Shown piece by piece: positions 1 through 8,873 of a stretch of DNA of 64,000 bases (its first letter is position 1; each line of letters begins with the position of its first letter). The translations under genes and the position numbers were made by a program. Location: NCBI RefSeq assembly GCF_000430705.1, contig NZ_AUMN01000001.1:310001-374000 (forward strand), in the 5' to 3' direction. Source of the stretch: Arthrobacter castelli DSM 16402 (lineage in GTDB: Bacteria; Actinomycetota; Actinomycetes; Actinomycetales; Micrococcaceae). The notes under the pieces are model-generated. The model saw only the letters and a list, made by a program, of their open reading frames with translations. It did not search any database and was not told the origin of the DNA.

Positions 1-625
1 CGACCACGCAGTCGGCCGTGCGCTCATGCTTGACCTTGTGCATCACCCGCCTGTCCTGTTGGTATGTCAACTCGCGCGGTTTGGCAATGATCCCGTCCAG
101 GCCCGCGCCTTCCCAGCGGTTGAACCAGTCTGCGGCGGTGTCGACATCGTCGGTGGCGGGTGTGATGTAGACAGGGGGTCTGGCATCGGCGAGGGCGTCC
201 TCGAGGCGGGCACGACGGCGGTCCATGGGCTGCGCTGTCAGGTCCTCGTCGTCGAGGGCCAGCAGGTCGAAGGCCACAAAACTGGCGGGGGTTTGGCTGC
301 TCAGCAGTTTCACTCTGCTGTCGGCCGGATGGATGCGCTGCTGCAGCACCTCGAAGTTCAGCCCGCTGCCGGTGGGGTCGACGACGACGATCTCGCCATC
401 CAGTACGCACCGGTCGGGCAGGTTCGCCTTCAAAGCGGTGACAACTTCGGGAAAGTAGCGGGTCATTGGCTTGCCGTTTCGACTGCCGATCTCCACCTCT
501 TCGCCATCGCGGAAGATGATGGCGCGGAAGCCGTCCCACTTGGGCTCGTAGATTTGACCGGCCGGGATTGTCTTCACCGGCTTGGCGAGCATTGGCCTCA
601 CCGGGGGCATTACTGGAAGGTCCAC
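1..625 (-). CDS. ligC: ATP-dependent DNA ligase, LigC type (3' part off window)
   Basis: The protein seals nicks in duplex DNA using ATP and belongs to the accessory ligases of actinobacteria that work beside the essential NAD-dependent LigA. The 208 residues visible cover the adenylation domain. Motif I (EPKWDG, lysine about residue 29) carries the residue that becomes adenylated, and RNGKPMTRYFPE, CVLDGEIVV, FVAFDLLAL and EGAGLDGIIAKP follow in the expected order. The resemblance to Mycobacterium LigC is strong from the first residues. The start chosen is GTG at 625 (VDLPVMPPV), matching the usual N-terminus; ATG at 610 is possible. The C-terminal OB-fold lies beyond the left edge. It is divergent from the PRC-barrel gene. 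Confidence 0.9.
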   Translation of the reverse strand, partial: MDLPVMPPVRPMLAKPVKTIPAGQIYEPKWDGFRAIIFRDGEEVEIGSRNGKPMTRYFPEVVTALKANLPDRCVLDGEIVVVDPTGSGLNFEVLQQRIHPADSRVKLLSSQTPASFVAFDLLALDDEDLTAQPMDRRRARLEDALADARPPVYITPATDDVDTAADWFNRWEGAGLDGIIAKPRELTYQQDRRVMHKVKHERTADCVV

Positions 626-736
626 ACGCACAGCGTAACGCGATGTGGCATCAATCACGAGCTTACTGCACGGCCGGCCTGCCCCGTAAGGTGGAGGAGG
701 CATGCACCGCCCCGGCGAGAACCACAGGAGAACCTC

Positions 737-1120
737 ATGGTGAATATGCAGGCACTTCAAGACATTCTGGAAAAGAATGGCAACATCGTCGACCGTGAGG
801 GCGCCAGGATCGGAAAGGTCGGGCAGATCTATCTGGACGACCAGACGAACGAACCGGAGTGGGTCACTGCCGCAACCGGCCTGTTCGGCTCCTCTGAGTC
901 CTTCGTTCCCGTGAAGGGCGCGGTGGTGCACGGTGGCGAAGTGGCCGTCGCCTACGGCAAGGACATGGTCCTGGGCGCCCCGCGGATCGAAGCCGAAGGA
1001 CATCTGAGCGCGCAGCAGGAATCCGAGCTGTACGCGTACTACGGGCTCGAACACCCCGGAAGCAATAGCGCAGCGTTGCGCAAGCACGTAGGGCGCGGGG
1101 ACGGTCGAGACTCCTCTTAG
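737..1120 (+). CDS. PRC-barrel domain protein
   Basis: This is a small soluble protein of 127 residues whose first 80 residues fit a PRC-barrel fold: [32 protein letters not shown] is the characteristic opening, followed by FVPVKGA. PRC-barrel proteins of this type are common stress-related actinobacterial proteins with unknown ligands. The C-terminal 40 residues are charged and look like the short helical tail seen in relatives. ATG at 737 is preceded by AGGAG about 6 bases upstream, which settles the start. The gene stands alone in its orientation before nhaA; no enzymatic role can be inferred. Confidence 0.85.
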   Translation: MVNMQALQDILEKNGNIVDREGARIGKVGQIYLDDQTNEPEWVTAATGLFGSSESFVPVKGAVVHGGEVAVAYGKDMVLGAPRIEAEGHLSAQQESELYAYYGLEHPGSNSAALRKHVGRGDGRDSS

Positions 1121-1215
1121 GTCACAAAAAGTCCGGCAATGTAGGGTGGGTTCTGGTGAGCCGGGAAGTCTGGTCGGCGAGTACAAACGTCGAGCCTTCC
1201 CGGGAGCACTCTTAT

Positions 1216-2559
1216 ATGGCTGAACATTCGCCCGAACACAGCCCGCCGTCCGTACCTGCCCGCCGCAGTTCCGCTGAGTCGCTGCGTATCGGCCGGATCC
1301 TGAGGAAGGAGACCGTCGGCGGCTTACTGCTGGTCGTCGCCGCCGTCGTCGCGGTGGTGTGGGCCAATTCGCCGGCCGCTGACAGCTACTTCGCCTTGCG
1401 GGATTTCACCATTGGATATGAGCCGTGGCATCTCGAGTTGAGCCTCGGTGCCTGGGCCGCTGACGGATTGCTGGCCATCTTCTTTTTCCTGGTCGGCCTC
1501 GAGCTGAAGAAGGAGTTCGTCGCCGGGGACCTACGGGACTTGAAGAAGGCCGTCGTCCCGGTGGCGGCTGCGGCCGGCGGGGTGGTGGTGCCTGCGGTGA
1601 TCTACGTGCTGATCAACCTGTCCACTCCCGAGACCTTGTCCGGCTGGGCGATTCCCACGGCCACGGATATTGCGTTTGCCGTTGCCGTGTTGGCTGTGAT
1701 CGGATCGCATCTGCCCAGCGCCCTGCGGATCTTCCTGCTGACGCTGGCGGTCGTGGATGACTTGTTGGCTATCTCCATCATCGCGTTCTTCTACACCGAC
1801 AATGTCCAGCTGCTGCCGCTGGCGCTGGCGCTGTTGCCCCTGGCTGTGTACACCTTCCTGGCCCAGCGGTTCCGCCGATTCTTTGGCCTCAAGGCCTCCG
1901 CAGCATGGTTTATTCTGCTCCCGATCGGGGTGCTGGTCTGGGCCCTGATCCACGCCTCCGGTATTCACGCCACGGTTGCCGGTGTGCTGCTTGGCTTCGC
2001 CGTGCCGGTGATTCGCAGCCAGGCAAGCGGCGGACCCGGGGCAGGGCCGGGCCTGTCGGAGATCTTCGAGCACCGGTTCCGCCCGCTCTCGGCCGGATTC
2101 GCGGTGCCTGTGTTTGCGTTTTTCTCCGCCGGCGTGGCCATTGGCGGGTGGAACGGGTTCGTCTCCGCCGTATCCGATCCGGTCGGCGCCGGGGTGATTC
2201 TGGGACTCGTGGTCGGCAAAGCAATCGGGATCCTGGGTACTACATGGCTCGTGACCAAGGGCACCCGGGCCGAACTCGATTCGTCGTTCAAATGGATTGA
2301 CGTGCTGGGCGTGTCGCTCCTGGCCGGGATCGGTTTCACCGTCTCGCTGCTGGTTGCCGAGCTGAGCTTTGGCCCCGCCAGCATCGAGACGGCTCATGCC
2401 AAGGTGGGTATCCTTGTCGCCTCCGTGCTGGCTGCACTGCTGGCCTCGGTGATTTTGTTGGCGCGGAATCGTCAGTATCGCAGGATCGAAGAGGCCGAGG
2501 GGGCCAAGGCCAACCAGGACAACAGCCCCGACGGGCACCAGACGGACTCCGGGGAGTAA
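1216..2559 (+). CDS. nhaA: Na+/H+ antiporter NhaA
   Basis: The protein exchanges cytoplasmic Na+ (or Li+) for external H+ and serves sodium and pH homeostasis. About eleven hydrophobic segments fill residues 30-430. The ion-binding signatures are present: [13 protein letters not shown] around residue 149 (equivalent to E. coli Thr132/Asp133) and VVDDLLAI around residue 180 (equivalent to the Asp163/Asp164 pair). [21 protein letters not shown] near the C-terminus matches the last conserved helix. ATG 1216 has GGGAG about 9 bases upstream; an in-frame GTG at 1156 would add 20 residues. It converges with the next gene, leaving only 3 bases between stop codons. Confidence 0.93.
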   Translation: MAEHSPEHSPPSVPARRSSAESLRIGRILRKETVGGLLLVVAAVVAVVWANSPAADSYFALRDFTIGYEPWHLELSLGAWAADGLLAIFFFLVGLELKKEFVAGDLRDLKKAVVPVAAAAGGVVVPAVIYVLINLSTPETLSGWAIPTATDIAFAVAVLAVIGSHLPSALRIFLLTLAVVDDLLAISIIAFFYTDNVQLLPLALALLPLAVYTFLAQRFRRFFGLKASAAWFILLPIGVLVWALIHASGIHATVAGVLLGFAVPVIRSQASGGPGAGPGLSEIFEHRFRPLSAGFAVPVFAFFSAGVAIGGWNGFVSAVSDPVGAGVILGLVVGKAIGILGTTWLVTKGTRAELDSSFKWIDVLGVSLLAGIGFTVSLLVAELSFGPASIETAHAKVGILVASVLAALLASVILLARNRQYRRIEEAEGAKANQDNSPDGHQTDSGE

Positions 2560-2562
2560 CTG

Positions 2563-3756
2563 CTACATCCCGATCGCCCCGCGCAGCGCCGACGCATCCT
2601 TCGGCTGGTTGTCGGCCAGTACCTTCCGCGCCTCGGCCAGCCGGTCCGGTACATTCCACAGCAACACGCCGGCAACAACATTGCCTCCGTCGAGGTAGTA
2701 GACCACGCCCTTGCGCTGCGGCTCGGCCCAGTCCTCGACCATCTCCAGTGAGGCATCGACCGTGCCGACGGCCTGGTAGGCCATGTCGAAAACGTTGGAG
2801 TAGTAGTACGGCGTATGATCGTAGATCTCGTTGCTGCCAGCCATGGCCCGACCGGCCGCGCTGCCCATCAGCGTGGCATTGTCCACGTGCTCGATCCGCC
2901 GCCGTCCCAGAATCCGGTCGGGATAGTTCGCCACATCGCCGGCGGCATAGATATCCGGGACGCTGGTGCGCAACCCCTCGTCCACCACAATCCCGTCGTC
3001 GACCTGCAGCCCGGCCTGTTCGGCCACCTCCATGCAGGGGCTGATGCCGAGTCCGCTGACCATGGCGTCGAAGGATCGCTCGCTGCCGTCATCAAGGGAG
3101 AGTACGACGCCGTCACTCGTGGTCCTGCCGGAGGTCACCGTCGTGCCGGGGAAGAGTTCCACCCCGTGTTCAGCGTACGTTCGCTCGAATCGGGCGGCCA
3201 GATCGGCCGGGAACATTGAGCCGGTGAGCACCTTGTCGGGATAAATCAGGCTCGGCCGGGTGCCGTTCTGCACCAGCGCGGCGGCCAGTTCGGTGCCGAT
3301 GTAGCTGCCGCCGACGACGGCGATGTTCCGGTCTTTGCCGCTGAGCCGGCGGAGAGCGCGGTAATCAGCGAAGCTGCGGAAGTAGATCGACCGTGGACCG
3401 GCCGGCACGTCGAGTCTCTTGGGGTGACCACCGGTGGCCAGCAGCAGTTTGCCATAGCGGATGCTGCCGCCGTCGTCCATCGTTGCGGTGTGCTCATGGG
3501 GATTAACGGCGCTGATCACCGTTTCGGTCATCACCTCCGCGTCGGTTTCGGAGGCGGTGTGCAGCCAGTTGTCCTCGGCGGTGAACTCCGGGTCGGTCCA
3601 GAGCTTCTTGGTCAGCGCCGGACGGGTGTACGGCGGGTCGACGTCGTCGCCGGCAATTCCAATAGTGCCGATGCTGTCCACCTCCCGGATGCCCTTCGCG
3701 GAGGCATCGGCAGCCATTCCACCGCCAATGATCAGGTAGTCGAATTCGGGAATCAT
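2563..3756 (-). CDS. FAD/NAD(P)-dependent oxidoreductase, ferredoxin-reductase-like
   Basis: This 397-residue flavoprotein has the two-dinucleotide-fold layout of the rubredoxin/ferredoxin reductase class. An FAD-binding GGGMAADA motif lies near residue 12, PPYTRPALTKKLW follows, the NAD(P)-binding motif AVVGGSYIGTELAAAL lies near residue 147, and the second FAD motif DIYAAGDVANYP near residue 275. The C-terminal 110 residues resemble a reductase C-terminal domain. The active region has no CxxC pair, so it is not a disulfide reductase. It lies 11 bases downstream of an SDR gene in the same direction and is probably co-transcribed with it. The electron acceptor is unknown; no ferredoxin gene is adjacent. 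Confidence 0.85.
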   Translation of the reverse strand: MIPEFDYLIIGGGMAADASAKGIREVDSIGTIGIAGDDVDPPYTRPALTKKLWTDPEFTAEDNWLHTASETDAEVMTETVISAVNPHEHTATMDDGGSIRYGKLLLATGGHPKRLDVPAGPRSIYFRSFADYRALRRLSGKDRNIAVVGGSYIGTELAAALVQNGTRPSLIYPDKVLTGSMFPADLAARFERTYAEHGVELFPGTTVTSGRTTSDGVVLSLDDGSERSFDAMVSGLGISPCMEVAEQAGLQVDDGIVVDEGLRTSVPDIYAAGDVANYPDRILGRRRIEHVDNATLMGSAAGRAMAGSNEIYDHTPYYYSNVFDMAYQAVGTVDASLEMVEDWAEPQRKGVVYYLDGGNVVAGVLLWNVPDRLAEARKVLADNQPKDASALRGAIGM

Positions 3757-3767
3757 GGGTGTCCTTC

Positions 3768-4568
3768 CTAAATCGTGGCGACTGAGCCGCCGTCGACCCG
3801 GTAATTAGCGCCATTGACGTAGCTGGCCAGGTCCGAGCAGAGGAACGCGATCACCGCCGCCGCCTCGTCGGCCGTTCCGCGGCGTCCGAGCTCGATGAAC
3901 GGGCGCTCCTCGGGCAGGAAGGACGCGATCGCGCCGTCACGGTCCGTTCCCAATTGTTGAGCCCGCCGGTCCATCATGTCGTCGGTCATCGGGGTGGCGA
4001 TGAAGGCGGGGGAGACGGTGTTGACCAGCAGCCCCTCCGCGGCGTAGCTCCGCGAGAGCCCCTTGGCCAGCGAAAGTACTCCTGCCTTTGCGGCGCAGTA
4101 GGGGAGTTCGTCATCGTAGGGCTGGACGGCGTCCTCGGAGGAGACAAACACGATCCGGCCCCAGCCGCCATCGCGCAGCTGTGGCAGGAACGCCTGCAGC
4201 ACCCGGACCTGGCCCATCAGGTTCACGTCCAAGGTGTGTTGCCAATCGGCCTCGGAGATGTCATGGAACAAGCCTGCCGGACCGTGGATGCCTGCCGACT
4301 GCACGAGGATGTCGATGCCGCCCACCGCCGCGAGGACATGTTCGGCCAGCGCCTGCACTGATTCCGTGCTGGTGATGTCTGCCGCGAACGCGTGCAGCTT
4401 CCCTTCGGGGGCGTCCAGTTGGATGGCTGCGGTATCAAGGCGTTCCTGCCCGACGTCGGTCATCACCACAGTGGCGCCCTCGGCCAGCAGCCGGCGTGCC
4501 GTTGCCAGTCCGATGCCGGAGTCGGCCCCTGTCACCAGAGCCCGCCGTCCGGAGATGTTCAAATCCAT
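3768..4568 (-). CDS. SDR family oxidoreductase
   Basis: This is a classical short-chain dehydrogenase of 266 residues. The cofactor motif VTGADSGIGLATA lies at residues 12-24, an NAG-like element reads VQSAGIHG near 88, and the catalytic set is Ser about 144 (VFVSSED) with YCAAK about 157-161 (Tyr/Lys). The motif ALVTGA and the Asp after beta-2 (MTDVGQ) suggest NAD preference. The C-terminal NGANYRVDGGSVATI is the normal family ending. It is first in a probable two-gene operon with the flavoprotein that follows. The substrate cannot be read from sequence. Confidence 0.88.
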   Translation of the reverse strand: MDLNISGRRALVTGADSGIGLATARRLLAEGATVVMTDVGQERLDTAAIQLDAPEGKLHAFAADITSTESVQALAEHVLAAVGGIDILVQSAGIHGPAGLFHDISEADWQHTLDVNLMGQVRVLQAFLPQLRDGGWGRIVFVSSEDAVQPYDDELPYCAAKAGVLSLAKGLSRSYAAEGLLVNTVSPAFIATPMTDDMMDRRAQQLGTDRDGAIASFLPEERPFIELGRRGTADEAAAVIAFLCSDLASYVNGANYRVDGGSVATI

Positions 4569-4660
4569 ATCCCGCCTCCTCGCTCAAGCGTGGGTTTCGG
4601 GCAAGCATACCCTAATTGAAAAGCATACTTACTAGGTGTCCGGCGGCCAACCTCCCGGTG

Positions 4661-4698
4661 TTTACATGCAGTCTGCATGGGCAGATAATAGACGCATG
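4661..4698 (+). promoter_or_regulatory. Promoter with palindromic operator of the decayed VapBC-type module
   Basis: A near-consensus promoter reads TTTACA (4661-4666), a 17-base spacer, then GATAAT (4684-4689). The spacer holds a perfect palindrome CATGCAG-T-CTGCATG (4665-4679), well placed for autorepression by a toxin-antitoxin complex. The predicted transcription start falls on or next to ATG 4696, so the message would be leaderless. All of this is seen in sequence; the regulatory role is inference. Confidence 0.65.
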
Positions 4699-4926
4699 GT
4701 CCACCTTTAAGTGCGCAACGTTCCCGAGCAAACCCATGAAGTCCTCAAGGTGCGCGCCGCTGCCGCCGGGCAGAGCCTGTCCGAGTACCTTCTCGCCCAA
4801 CTCAATACGCTCACCGCAACACCCAGTATCGAAGAGTTGACCACCCGCATTAACTCCCGTGAGCCCGTCGAACTCGAAAGTTCGGTCAGTGAGATTATTC
4901 GGGAAGAGCGCGACCGGGCGTGCTAG
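4696..4926 (+). pseudogene. FitA/VapB-like antitoxin with in-frame stop at codon 5
   Basis: Reading from the leaderless ATG at 4696 gives MVHL, then TAA, then VRNVPEQTHEVLKVRAAAAGQSL. Family antitoxins usually begin with a few residues running directly into xRNVPExxHxxLKxRAA, so the TAA looks like a nonsense mutation (one change from CAA). Translation could restart at GTG 4711, giving a 71-residue protein lacking the first beta-strand residues of the ribbon-helix-helix fold. The C-terminal part (ELESSVSEIIREERDRA) resembles the toxin-binding tail. It overlaps the toxin reading frame by 7 bases, the usual arrangement. Confidence 0.7.
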
Positions 4927-5302
4927 TGCTGGATGCCTCGGTGATTGTTGAATATTTGCTGGGGACGGAAAGGGGAAGGTTGGTGGCGCAGCGTGTCACC
5001 GAAGCCGATCAGTTGGCGACTCCCTATCTGAGTTCGATCGAGGGTGTGCAAACGTTGCGGGCGTTGTGCGCGCGTGGTGAACCCGCGCGGCGGAGGCTGT
5101 ACGGGATATTGTCTACCTGCCGGTCTCCCGTTACCCGGCTGAGCCGCTGATTGCCCGGATGTGGCAATTGCGGCATAATCTCAGCGCCTACGACGCTCAT
5201 TACGTGGCTCTGGCGGAAGCTTTAGGGGCAACCGTGTTGACCTGCGATCGCAGAATAACCAACGCGCCCGGCACCTCCGTCCAGTTCGAGGTCGTCGACT
5301 GA
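4920..5302 (+). pseudogene. VapC-like PIN-domain toxin, frameshifted
   Basis: The first part reads VLDASVIVEYLLGT (catalytic Asp of the PIN domain) up to about ALCARGEP. The family sequence then continues in another frame: AEAVRDIVYLPVSRYPAEPL, MWQLRHNLSAYDAHYVALAEALG and TVLTCDRRI, ending at TGA 5300-5302. The two halves together make a normal VapC of about 127 residues. The total length of 383 bases is not a multiple of three, so one base has been lost near 5079-5085. Without correction the product stops at 76 residues and lacks the C-terminal acidic residues, so the RNase should be inactive. With the damaged antitoxin this is a decayed module. Confidence 0.8.
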
Positions 5303-5359
5303 GGTCTGACGATCCATTGGCCAACGCGGGTGATCCCTGCTCCCTCGGGCCCCGACCTG

Positions 5360-5402
5360 TTGTCGCCGGCGGATATTAGACAGTAGGCTTACTGCATGCA
5401 GT
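5360..5402 (+). promoter_or_regulatory. Candidate promoter and palindromes upstream of the P450 gene
   Basis: A possible promoter is TTGTCG (5360-5365), 18 bases, TAGGCT (5384-5389). Two inverted repeats overlap or follow the -10: CAGTA-GGCT-TACTG (5381-5394) and the perfect 12-base palindrome ACTGCATGCAGT (5391-5402). They could be operators, but no regulator gene is adjacent. Confidence 0.35.
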
Positions 5403-5424
5403 CGCACTGATTGGAGCATCTGTC

Positions 5425-6678
5425 ATGAGCGTGCCGGCGTTAAGCATTCCAGACAGTACTGTGGGATTTCTGCGTGACGGGTATGCGTTTATCAGTTCCC
5501 GCTGCGACCGGCTGGGCACTGATGCTTTCCGCACCCGGATTGCCGGACGGCCGGTGATTTGCATGCGCGGTGCTGAGGCGGCACGACTCTTCTACGACGG
5601 CAACCGCTTCACCCGGGCCGGCGCGCTTCCACCTAATACCGTCCGGCTGTTGCAGGATCGAGGCAGTGTGCAGACGCTCGACGGCGAGGCTCACCGGCAT
5701 CGAAAAGCCATGTTCATGTCGCTGATGACCGTTGATTCACTGGACTGGCTGGTGGAGATTTTTGAGCAGACCTGGCACAGCTACGAGGGCTTGTGGCGGC
5801 AGTTTGGCCGCATCGTGCTGCACCACCAGATCCGGAAGGTGCTGACCAAAACGGCTTGCGAATGGGCGGGCATTCCGCTGCAGGAGCCCGAGGTCACCGA
5901 ACGGGCCCGGGAGTTCTCGATGATGATCGACCAGGCCGGCTCCTTCGGTCCTGCGAATTGGTACGCGTTGCTGAAGCGCCGCGGCACGGAAAAGTGGGCC
6001 CGGTCAGTCGTTGACGGCGTCCGGGACGGAACAGTGCGGCCACCCGAGGGCAGCGCGCTGGCAACCATTGCCGATTACCGGGACGAGGACGGCGGACTGC
6101 TGTCGGCTGACGCTGCCACCGTGGAATTGCTCAATGTGCTCCGCCCGATTGTTGCCGTGGCACGTTTTATTGTCTTCGCCGCCGTCGCGCTCGAACAGCA
6201 TGCCGGATGGAAGGAACGATTCGCATCCGGAGAGCAGGTCAACCTTGAGCCCTTCGCCCAGGAGGTGCGCCGCTACTTCCCATACTTTCCAGCTGTCGGC
6301 GGCACAGCCACGGAAGGATTCAGCTTCGGCGGCAGCCGGTTCGAGGCCGGAACCTGGGTATTGCTCGATCTGTACGGCACCAACCACCACAGTGGAATCC
6401 GGGAGAACCCGGAGACCTTCAGCCCCGAACGGTTCCACGACTGGGACAACAATCCATACACCTTGGTACCGCAGGGGGCGGGGATTGTCGATGAATCGCA
6501 CCGCTGTCCCGGCGAACGCATCACCGTCGAACTCATCAAGAAAGCAACGCAGCTGCTCTCGACAACGGACTTCACCGTTCCGGCACAAGACCTGACGTTC
6601 AGCCTCGACCGGATTCCCGCGGTGCCGAACAGCGGGTTCGTTCTGCAGGCGCCCGGCTACCGGAAGAGTTCCACATGA
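5425..6678 (+). CDS. Cytochrome P450 of the CYP152 (fatty-acid peroxygenase) family
   Basis: CYP152 enzymes use H2O2 rather than a reductase to hydroxylate or decarboxylate fatty acids. The 417-residue protein shows the family hallmarks. The heme thiolate is Cys361 in PQGAGIVDESHRCPGE. The I-helix has LRPIVAVARF with Arg240-Pro241, the pair that binds the substrate carboxylate, in place of the usual acid-alcohol pair. EVRRYFPYFP carries the ExxR pair. Position 83 (SVQTLDGEAH) is Gln, as in Bacillus P450-BSbeta, where the decarboxylase OleT has His, so hydroxylation is the likelier main reaction. A GGAG element lies 9 bases before the ATG. No redox partner is adjacent, as expected for a peroxygenase. 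Confidence 0.9.
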   Translation: MSVPALSIPDSTVGFLRDGYAFISSRCDRLGTDAFRTRIAGRPVICMRGAEAARLFYDGNRFTRAGALPPNTVRLLQDRGSVQTLDGEAHRHRKAMFMSLMTVDSLDWLVEIFEQTWHSYEGLWRQFGRIVLHHQIRKVLTKTACEWAGIPLQEPEVTERAREFSMMIDQAGSFGPANWYALLKRRGTEKWARSVVDGVRDGTVRPPEGSALATIADYRDEDGGLLSADAATVELLNVLRPIVAVARFIVFAAVALEQHAGWKERFASGEQVNLEPFAQEVRRYFPYFPAVGGTATEGFSFGGSRFEAGTWVLLDLYGTNHHSGIRENPETFSPERFHDWDNNPYTLVPQGAGIVDESHRCPGERITVELIKKATQLLSTTDFTVPAQDLTFSLDRIPAVPNSGFVLQAPGYRKSST

Positions 6679-6700
6679 TGCACCGTGCTAGCCTGCCTGC

Positions 6701-6946
6701 ATGTTTGCCTGCCGCGTCCTTGGCCACCGACTCCACTTCACGGCGCAGGGGACCGTCATGTCGTGGGAATGCGAACGCGGATGCGGCCAAGGCGGGGGAC
6801 AGAAGACGTATCCCACGGCCGCCGAAGCTGAGCGCTTCGCCCGCGGGCTCAATCGGAAAGACTCCGACGACCTGGGGCGCCGGGCCCCGCTTATCGGGCT
6901 GCTTCCATTGCGGCTGTGGCGCAGATTGCGGGGCCGGAAGGACTGA
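6701..6946 (+). CDS. Small DUF1660-like putative zinc-binding protein
   Basis: This 81-residue protein opens with MFACRVLGHRL, where Cys4 and His9 may form one metal-binding pair, and continues with WECERGCG (Cys24 and Cys28), the second pair. TYPTAAEAERFARGLNRKD and a basic, hydrophobic C-terminus (LIGLLPLRLWRRLRGRKD) follow, as I recall for DUF1660-type actinobacterial and phage proteins. No function is known. It starts 22 bases after the P450 stop and might be read through from it. No clear ribosome-binding site is visible, so the start is less certain. Confidence 0.7.
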   Translation: MFACRVLGHRLHFTAQGTVMSWECERGCGQGGGQKTYPTAAEAERFARGLNRKDSDDLGRRAPLIGLLPLRLWRRLRGRKD

Positions 6947-7009
6947 ACCGGATCATGTTCCGCCGAGGGGGCCGTTGGCCCGGAACAGCGAAGAGGGGAG
7001 TGGCATCTC

Positions 7010-8836
7010 ATGAGCGGCACCGTCGAACTGGGCAAGATCACCACCCAGGTTCCCAGCAGGTTGGACCGGCTTCCTTGGTCCAGGTTCCACTGGCTGGTAG
7101 TCATTGGCCTGGGCAGTGTGTGGATCCTGGACGGCTTGGAAGTGACAATGGTCGGCGCCGTCGCCGCACGGTTGACCGAGAATGGCAGCGGGATCAACCT
7201 CACTGCCGGCCAAGTGGGCATCGCCGCAAGTATCTATGTGCTCGGTGCGTGTCTGGGCGCCTTGTTCTTCGGTCAACTGACCGACAGATTCGGCCGCAAG
7301 AAGCTGTTCATGATCACGCTGCTGGTCTATGTCGTGGCCGCGGCGGCTACCGCCTTTGCCTTTTCGCCGTGGTACTTCTACATCGCCCGCTTCGTCACGG
7401 GAGCGGGGATCGGCGGCGAATATGCGGCGATCAACTCGGCCATCGACGAGCTGATACCGGCGCGACTGCGCGGACGCATCGACCTGATCATTAATGGCTC
7501 GTACTGGTTGGGCGCTGCGGGCGGCGCGGCCAGCGCGTTGTTCTTCCTGGACACAGACATCTTCCCCAAGGACCTGGGCTGGAGGCTTGCCTTCGGTTTT
7601 GGCGTGGTGCTGGCGTTTGTGGTGCTGTTTGTCCGCAAGAACATTCCGGAGAGCCCCCGCTGGTTGTTCATCCACGGCTATGAGGATGAGGCCGAGCGGA
7701 TTGTCGGCGATATCGAGCAGGACGTCCAGGAGGACACTGGACAGCGGCTTGAAGAGCCGGAGGATTCCCTGACGGTACGGCAGCGCAGGACGATTTCGTT
7801 CCGCGAGATCGCCATGGTCGCCTTCAAGCGCTATCCCAAGCGGTCGGTGCTGTGTTTTGCCCTCTTCGTGGGCCAGGCATTCATCTATAACGGCGTGACG
7901 TTCAACCTTGGCACCTTGTTCAGCGGGTTCTATGGTGTCGCGTCAGCGAGCGTACCCCTGTTCTTCATTATTTGGGCATTGAGCAATTTCGCCGGTCCGG
8001 TGCTGCTGGGCCGACTCTTTGACACCTTGGGCCGTAAGCCGATGATTGCCGGCTGCTATATCGGCTCGGCACTGATCACGGTGTTACTGGCATGGCTGTT
8101 TGTCGCCGGCGTCGGAGGCGAATGGTTGTTCCTGGCGGTGCTGGTGTGTGTCTTCTTCCTCGCCTCCTCCGGCGCGAGCGCCGCGTACCTGACGGTCAGT
8201 GAGATCTTCCCGATGGAAACCCGTGCCTTGGCGATCGCCTTCTTCTATGCCATCGGTACCGCCGCCGGTGGCATCACCGGGCCGGTGCTCTTCGGCGTCC
8301 TCATCGGCTCTGGGGAGCGGTCGCTGGTTGCCCTTGCATTCCTGATCGGCGCGGCGGTGATGACGCTTGGCGGCGTGGCGGAGATCTTCTTCGGGGTGAA
8401 GGCAGAGCAAGCGAAGTTGGAGGACGTGGCTGAGCCGTTGACCGTTGCCGAAGCTGACGAAGCAGCAGCAGCCGGGCACGCCGGAGGGACGGCCGACGAC
8501 GGAACCCGGGCTGACGGCGGCACATCGGCCGGCGCCGGGGCGGGCGCTGGAGGCGAAGGCAGTTCGCGGTTCCGGCCCGGGCCCGGAAGTGCGGGACTGT
8601 TTGCGCCGTGGCAGTCGGTTTCCAGCCGCCCGGATGATACTGAGACCTTGGAACGTGAAGTCGAATCGCTGGTCAATGCGGTGCAGGAAGTCGGTGTGGT
8701 CAGCGAACAGGAACTGGAAAGGATCGTCGCGGCGCGCTATTGGGGACCCGGCCGCTTCCGGGGCGCGCTGCGGCAAGCCATGAACGAAGGCCGCCTGCGC
8801 CGCGCCGGACCGAACAGAGTCGGCCCTGTGGAGTAG
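7010..8836 (+). CDS. MFS transporter (sugar-porter-like) with extra C-terminal domain
   Basis: The first 460 residues form a 12-segment major facilitator. It has GQLTDRFGRKK after TM2, RFVTGAGIGGEYAAINSAIDELIPARLRGR in the TM4-5 region and PESPRWL at the central loop, the pattern of sugar- and aromatic-acid/H+ symporters. An Ala/Gly-rich linker (about 470-530) leads to a soluble tail of about 75 residues, TLEREVESLVNAVQEVGVVSEQELERIVAARYWGPGRFRGALRQAMNEGRLRR, which looks like a small winged-helix fold. That fusion makes the protein 608 residues, well above the usual 440-500. ATG 7010 is preceded by GAGGGGAG. The substrate is unknown. Confidence 0.85.
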   Translation: MSGTVELGKITTQVPSRLDRLPWSRFHWLVVIGLGSVWILDGLEVTMVGAVAARLTENGSGINLTAGQVGIAASIYVLGACLGALFFGQLTDRFGRKKLFMITLLVYVVAAAATAFAFSPWYFYIARFVTGAGIGGEYAAINSAIDELIPARLRGRIDLIINGSYWLGAAGGAASALFFLDTDIFPKDLGWRLAFGFGVVLAFVVLFVRKNIPESPRWLFIHGYEDEAERIVGDIEQDVQEDTGQRLEEPEDSLTVRQRRTISFREIAMVAFKRYPKRSVLCFALFVGQAFIYNGVTFNLGTLFSGFYGVASASVPLFFIIWALSNFAGPVLLGRLFDTLGRKPMIAGCYIGSALITVLLAWLFVAGVGGEWLFLAVLVCVFFLASSGASAAYLTVSEIFPMETRALAIAFFYAIGTAAGGITGPVLFGVLIGSGERSLVALAFLIGAAVMTLGGVAEIFFGVKAEQAKLEDVAEPLTVAEADEAAAAGHAGGTADDGTRADGGTSAGAGAGAGGEGSSRFRPGPGSAGLFAPWQSVSSRPDDTETLEREVESLVNAVQEVGVVSEQELERIVAARYWGPGRFRGALRQAMNEGRLRRAGPNRVGPVE

Positions 8837-8873
8837 GCCGCCAGCCACCCCGCAATCTTAGGAACGGTAACTG

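Noticed and set aside
26-736. Plus-strand frame running from position 26 into the PRC-barrel gene
   Set aside because: The upstream part is antisense to the LigC gene; AGGAG and ATG 737 mark the true start.
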